64,000 nucleotides of DNA, taken from NCBI RefSeq assembly GCF_001467955.1, contig NZ_LNYR01000012.1, positions 152,315 through 216,314 of the forward strand. The letters run 5' to 3'. Shown in pieces: positions 62,233 to 64,000 of this stretch. The notes under the pieces are model-generated. The model saw nothing but the letters and a program-made list of their open reading frames with translations. It was not told the DNA's origin and made no database searches. Numbering within the stretch: position 1 is the first letter of the stretch; each line of letters begins with the position of its first letter. Position numbers and translations under genes: made by a program. Source of the stretch: Legionella quateirensis (GTDB lineage: Bacteria; Pseudomonadota; Gammaproteobacteria; Legionellales; Legionellaceae).

Positions 62233-62369
62233 GGGTCTGTTGACAATTTATTTTTCAATTACCCGCAAACCCCTACGTACCGCGGCTTGCCCGCGGTATC
62301 AAGAGATCTTCTGGATGGCGCGGACAATCCCCGCCACGTAGGGGTTATAGAGCTGTTGAAAACAGTCCC
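62233..62369. repeat. MITE-like element
   Basis: A 137-base GC-richer unit with imperfect terminal repeats (GGGTCTGTTGACA and, inverted, GGGACTGTTTTCA) lies in the 370-base gap between the two large genes. It contains inner palindromes, CCCCTACGT/ACGTAGGGG and TACCGCGG/CCGCGGTA. GGGTCTGTTGACA-type ends are common in IS5-like elements, so it may be a non-autonomous derivative. Confidence 0.5.
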
Positions 62370-62416
62370 TGGTTCCAACAGCTTTTAGTCTGAAGAGTAT
62401 AGAGAAGAGTACTATT

Positions 62417-64000
62417 TTATTTAACTGATATTGGCAAATAGTCTAACTTGTCTGCTACTTGATGTGAGTATTCATCGCCTTGTGATCTGGTAAAGAATAG
62501 AGGCGATTTACCCGTATAGCTGGAATACGCTGCGAGTGCAATCAGCCCTGGAATTATTCCTGTACAGATTATTCCAATACTTACCATGCAATTTTTGAAA
62601 AACTGCGTCCATTCTGAATCGCGATGCTGTTTTAATTGCGCGTTATTACTTTTTAACGTTTGTGCAAATTGTGTAATTCGTTCACTTGGTAATGGAATAG
62701 ATTCCTTATCTTCCAATTGATTTAAAAGATTTTTAGAAATAGTGAATTTTTTCCCGATCATCAGGTATTTTTGCTTGTCTGATTCATTACCAGAGAGTTC
62801 TGGCAAATTATCATATGAGGTTTTGTCTTTAATCGATGGATTAAGTTTCTGTGCTTCTTTAAGCAGGTGATCAAGATACCCTTTAGTTAAAGGTATTAAC
62901 TTTGTTTCGATAAGTTGCATACAGGAAATTTCTTTTGGAGAAATTAATTGCTGGAATAATCGCTCTTGAGCTCTGAATTGCTTATTGTGTTCTTCTACAA
63001 TGTGCTGGTTTCTCTGAGCTTGATTTTGCTGAATGTTCAGAAGCTCAGCCGTAAAACTTTGTTTAATGCGCTCTAATTCTGTAGCCAGTTGAATTTGATT
63101 TGCTCTGTCCTCTGCAATTTGCTGAATTAATCGAAGTTGTTCTTTTTTTAACTCCGTAACTTCACGGGTATTGGCAATTTTATTTTCCAATAACTGAGCA
63201 TTTAGCTGTTCTAAAGCAGCTTGGCTGTCACTAAGTTGTTGGGTTAATTGGAGTTGTTTTTGCTTGAGTTCGCCTACCTCATGCTCATTGGCATTTTTAT
63301 TTTCGGATAACTGAGCAGTCAATTGTTGCAAAGCCAACTGGCTTTGGGACAGTTGTGACGTTAACAGCTGTTGTTGCTGTTTTAGTTGTTCGTTTTCAGC
63401 ACTGCGCTCTTCTTTATTTTGGCTGTATTCTTCGTTCAGTCGTTCCAGAGCTGCTTGGCTGTCAGCCAGTTGTTGGGTTAATTGGTGTTGTTTTTGCTTG
63501 AGATCGCCTACCTCATGCTCATTGGCACTTTTATTTTCGGATAACTGAGTAGTCAGGCGTTGCAGAGTCAGCTGGCTTTCAGACAGTTGTTCTCTTAATT
63601 CCTGTTGCTGTTTTATTAATTGTTCTGTTTCAGCACTACGTTCTTCTTTATTTTGGCTGTATTCTTCGTTCAGTCGTTCCAGAGTTGCTTGGCTGTCAGC
63701 CAGTTGTTGGGTTAATTGGTGTTGTTTTTGCTTGAGCTCCCCTACCTCATGCTCATTGGCACTTTTATTTTCGGATAACAGCGCAGTCAGGCGTTGCAGA
63801 GTTAGCTGGCTTTCAGACAGTTGTTCTCTTAATTCCTGTTGCTGTTTTATTAATTGTTCTGTTTCAGCACTACGTTCTTCTTTATTTTGGTTGTATTCTT
63901 CGTTCAGTCGTTCCAGAGCAGCTTGGCTGTCAGCCAGTTGTTGGGTTAATTGGTGTTGTTTTTGCTTGAGATCGCCTACCTCATGCTCATTGGCACTTTT
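62417..64000 (-). CDS. Coiled-coil repeat protein with C-terminal membrane module, 5' end outside the window
   Basis: The frame is open from the stop at 62417 to the right edge, so at least 527 codons are present and the start lies beyond the window. The visible N-terminal part is a long coiled coil built of 78-residue repeats (EERSAE.EQL...LTQQLADSQ..LERLNEE), encoded by 234-bp DNA repeats. The C-terminal about 170 residues parallel those of the neighbouring 1026-residue protein: ETKLIPLTKGYLDHL, a LPSERITQF stretch and a hydrophobic hairpin with GIICTGIIPGLIALAA and TGKSPLFF. The membrane module with a rod-like coiled coil suggests a tether or effector at a host membrane, by inference. Confidence 0.7.
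   Translation of the reverse strand, partial: KSANEHEVGDLKQKQHQLTQQLADSQAALERLNEEYNQNKEERSAETEQLIKQQQELREQLSESQLTLQRLTALLSENKSANEHEVGELKQKQHQLTQQLADSQATLERLNEEYSQNKEERSAETEQLIKQQQELREQLSESQLTLQRLTTQLSENKSANEHEVGDLKQKQHQLTQQLADSQAALERLNEEYSQNKEERSAENEQLKQQQQLLTSQLSQSQLALQQLTAQLSENKNANEHEVGELKQKQLQLTQQLSDSQAALEQLNAQLLENKIANTREVTELKKEQLRLIQQIAEDRANQIQLATELERIKQSFTAELLNIQQNQAQRNQHIVEEHNKQFRAQERLFQQLISPKEISCMQLIETKLIPLTKGYLDHLLKEAQKLNPSIKDKTSYDNLPELSGNESDKQKYLMIGKKFTISKNLLNQLEDKESIPLPSERITQFAQTLKSNNAQLKQHRDSEWTQFFKNCMVSIGIICTGIIPGLIALAAYSSYTGKSPLFFTRSQGDEYSHQVADKLDYLPISVK
63197..64000. repeat. 234-bp tandem repeats inside the coiled-coil gene
   Basis: The motif TTCGTTCAGTCGTTCC recurs at 63431, 63665 and 63899, exactly 234 bases apart (78 codons, in frame). 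A more diverged copy lies before it (TTGGCTGTC at 63221 and 63455 shows the same offset). At least three copies are present and the array continues past the window edge. Nearly identical DNA in the right-hand copies points to recent expansion and possible length variation. Confidence 0.85.

Noticed and set aside
1..64000. CRISPR arrays, tRNA or rRNA genes
   Set aside because: No regularly spaced short repeats apart from the 234-bp coding repeats, and no tRNA-like cloverleaf or conserved rRNA sequence was noticed on reading; a dedicated scan was not possible.

Overview
The window is AT-rich and gene-dense and looks like chromosome from a Legionella species other than L. pneumophila, probably in its syntenic legK1 neighbourhood. 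The main grounds are: a LegK1-type Ser/Thr kinase with a C-terminal membrane anchor; two stand-alone proteins with the H...E...H signature of SidE/Lem10-type phosphodiesterases; an OXA-29-like class D beta-lactamase; many large orphan proteins with coiled coils, membrane hairpins and acidic 'E-block' C-termini typical of Dot/Icm substrates; and PmrA-type promoter boxes in front of several of these. The genus assignment is an inference from gene content; no database search was possible.

Layout. 1-13 kb is mostly housekeeping: an EAL-domain phosphodiesterase read through from bioA, the divergent biotin cluster bioA / bioB-bioF-bioH-bioD (no bioC here), an FmdB-type zinc ribbon protein, a DUF502 membrane protein, aspS, a large MscK-type mechanosensitive channel and mutH. 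13-21 kb is an effector-like block: two SidE-PDE-like proteins, two orphan minus-strand proteins and legK1. 20.7-27 kb holds a small thioesterase-fold protein, two MFS transporters, a VOC protein, the beta-lactamase and a candidate GT-B-like protein. 27-33 kb is accessory: a palindromic REP-like unit, a decayed IS481-type transposase fragment, a compositionally foreign GC-rich 747-residue protein, a candidate clan-CD cysteine protease and an orphan. 33-40 kb mixes a LysR/azoreductase pair (azoR is frameshifted), an orphan with a strong PmrA-like box, a secreted orphan, a divergent trans-acyltransferase/enoyl-reductase-like pair, a second protease-like protein and ohr. 40-48 kb is another effector-rich block: an atypical kinase-fold protein, an XRE/membrane pair flanked by short direct repeats, a methyltransferase, a mono-ADP-ribosyltransferase with a full R-STS-ExE signature, an alpha/beta hydrolase and a membrane protein with an NNC motif. 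48-57 kb has an amine-oxidase-like FAD protein with an E-block tail, two HAD phosphatases, a PepN-like aminopeptidase with an altered GAMEN motif, an IS4-family element inactivated by one stop codon, and a LysR regulator. 57-64 kb holds two small orphans and two large minus-strand coiled-coil proteins sharing a C-terminal membrane module; the second contains 234-bp tandem repeats and runs off the window.

How it fits together. The most interesting theme is a dispersed ADP-ribose/phosphoribosyl toolkit. Separate proteins carry the mART signature (43.8-45.2 kb) and the PDE signature (13.1-17.0 kb) that SidE ligases fuse in one chain. At least three promoters (before the first PDE protein, the 310-residue orphan and the atypical kinase) have the same architecture: a PmrA-like tandem box followed 7-8 bases later by a TATAAT-like -10. 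No rRNA, tRNA or CRISPR array was seen.
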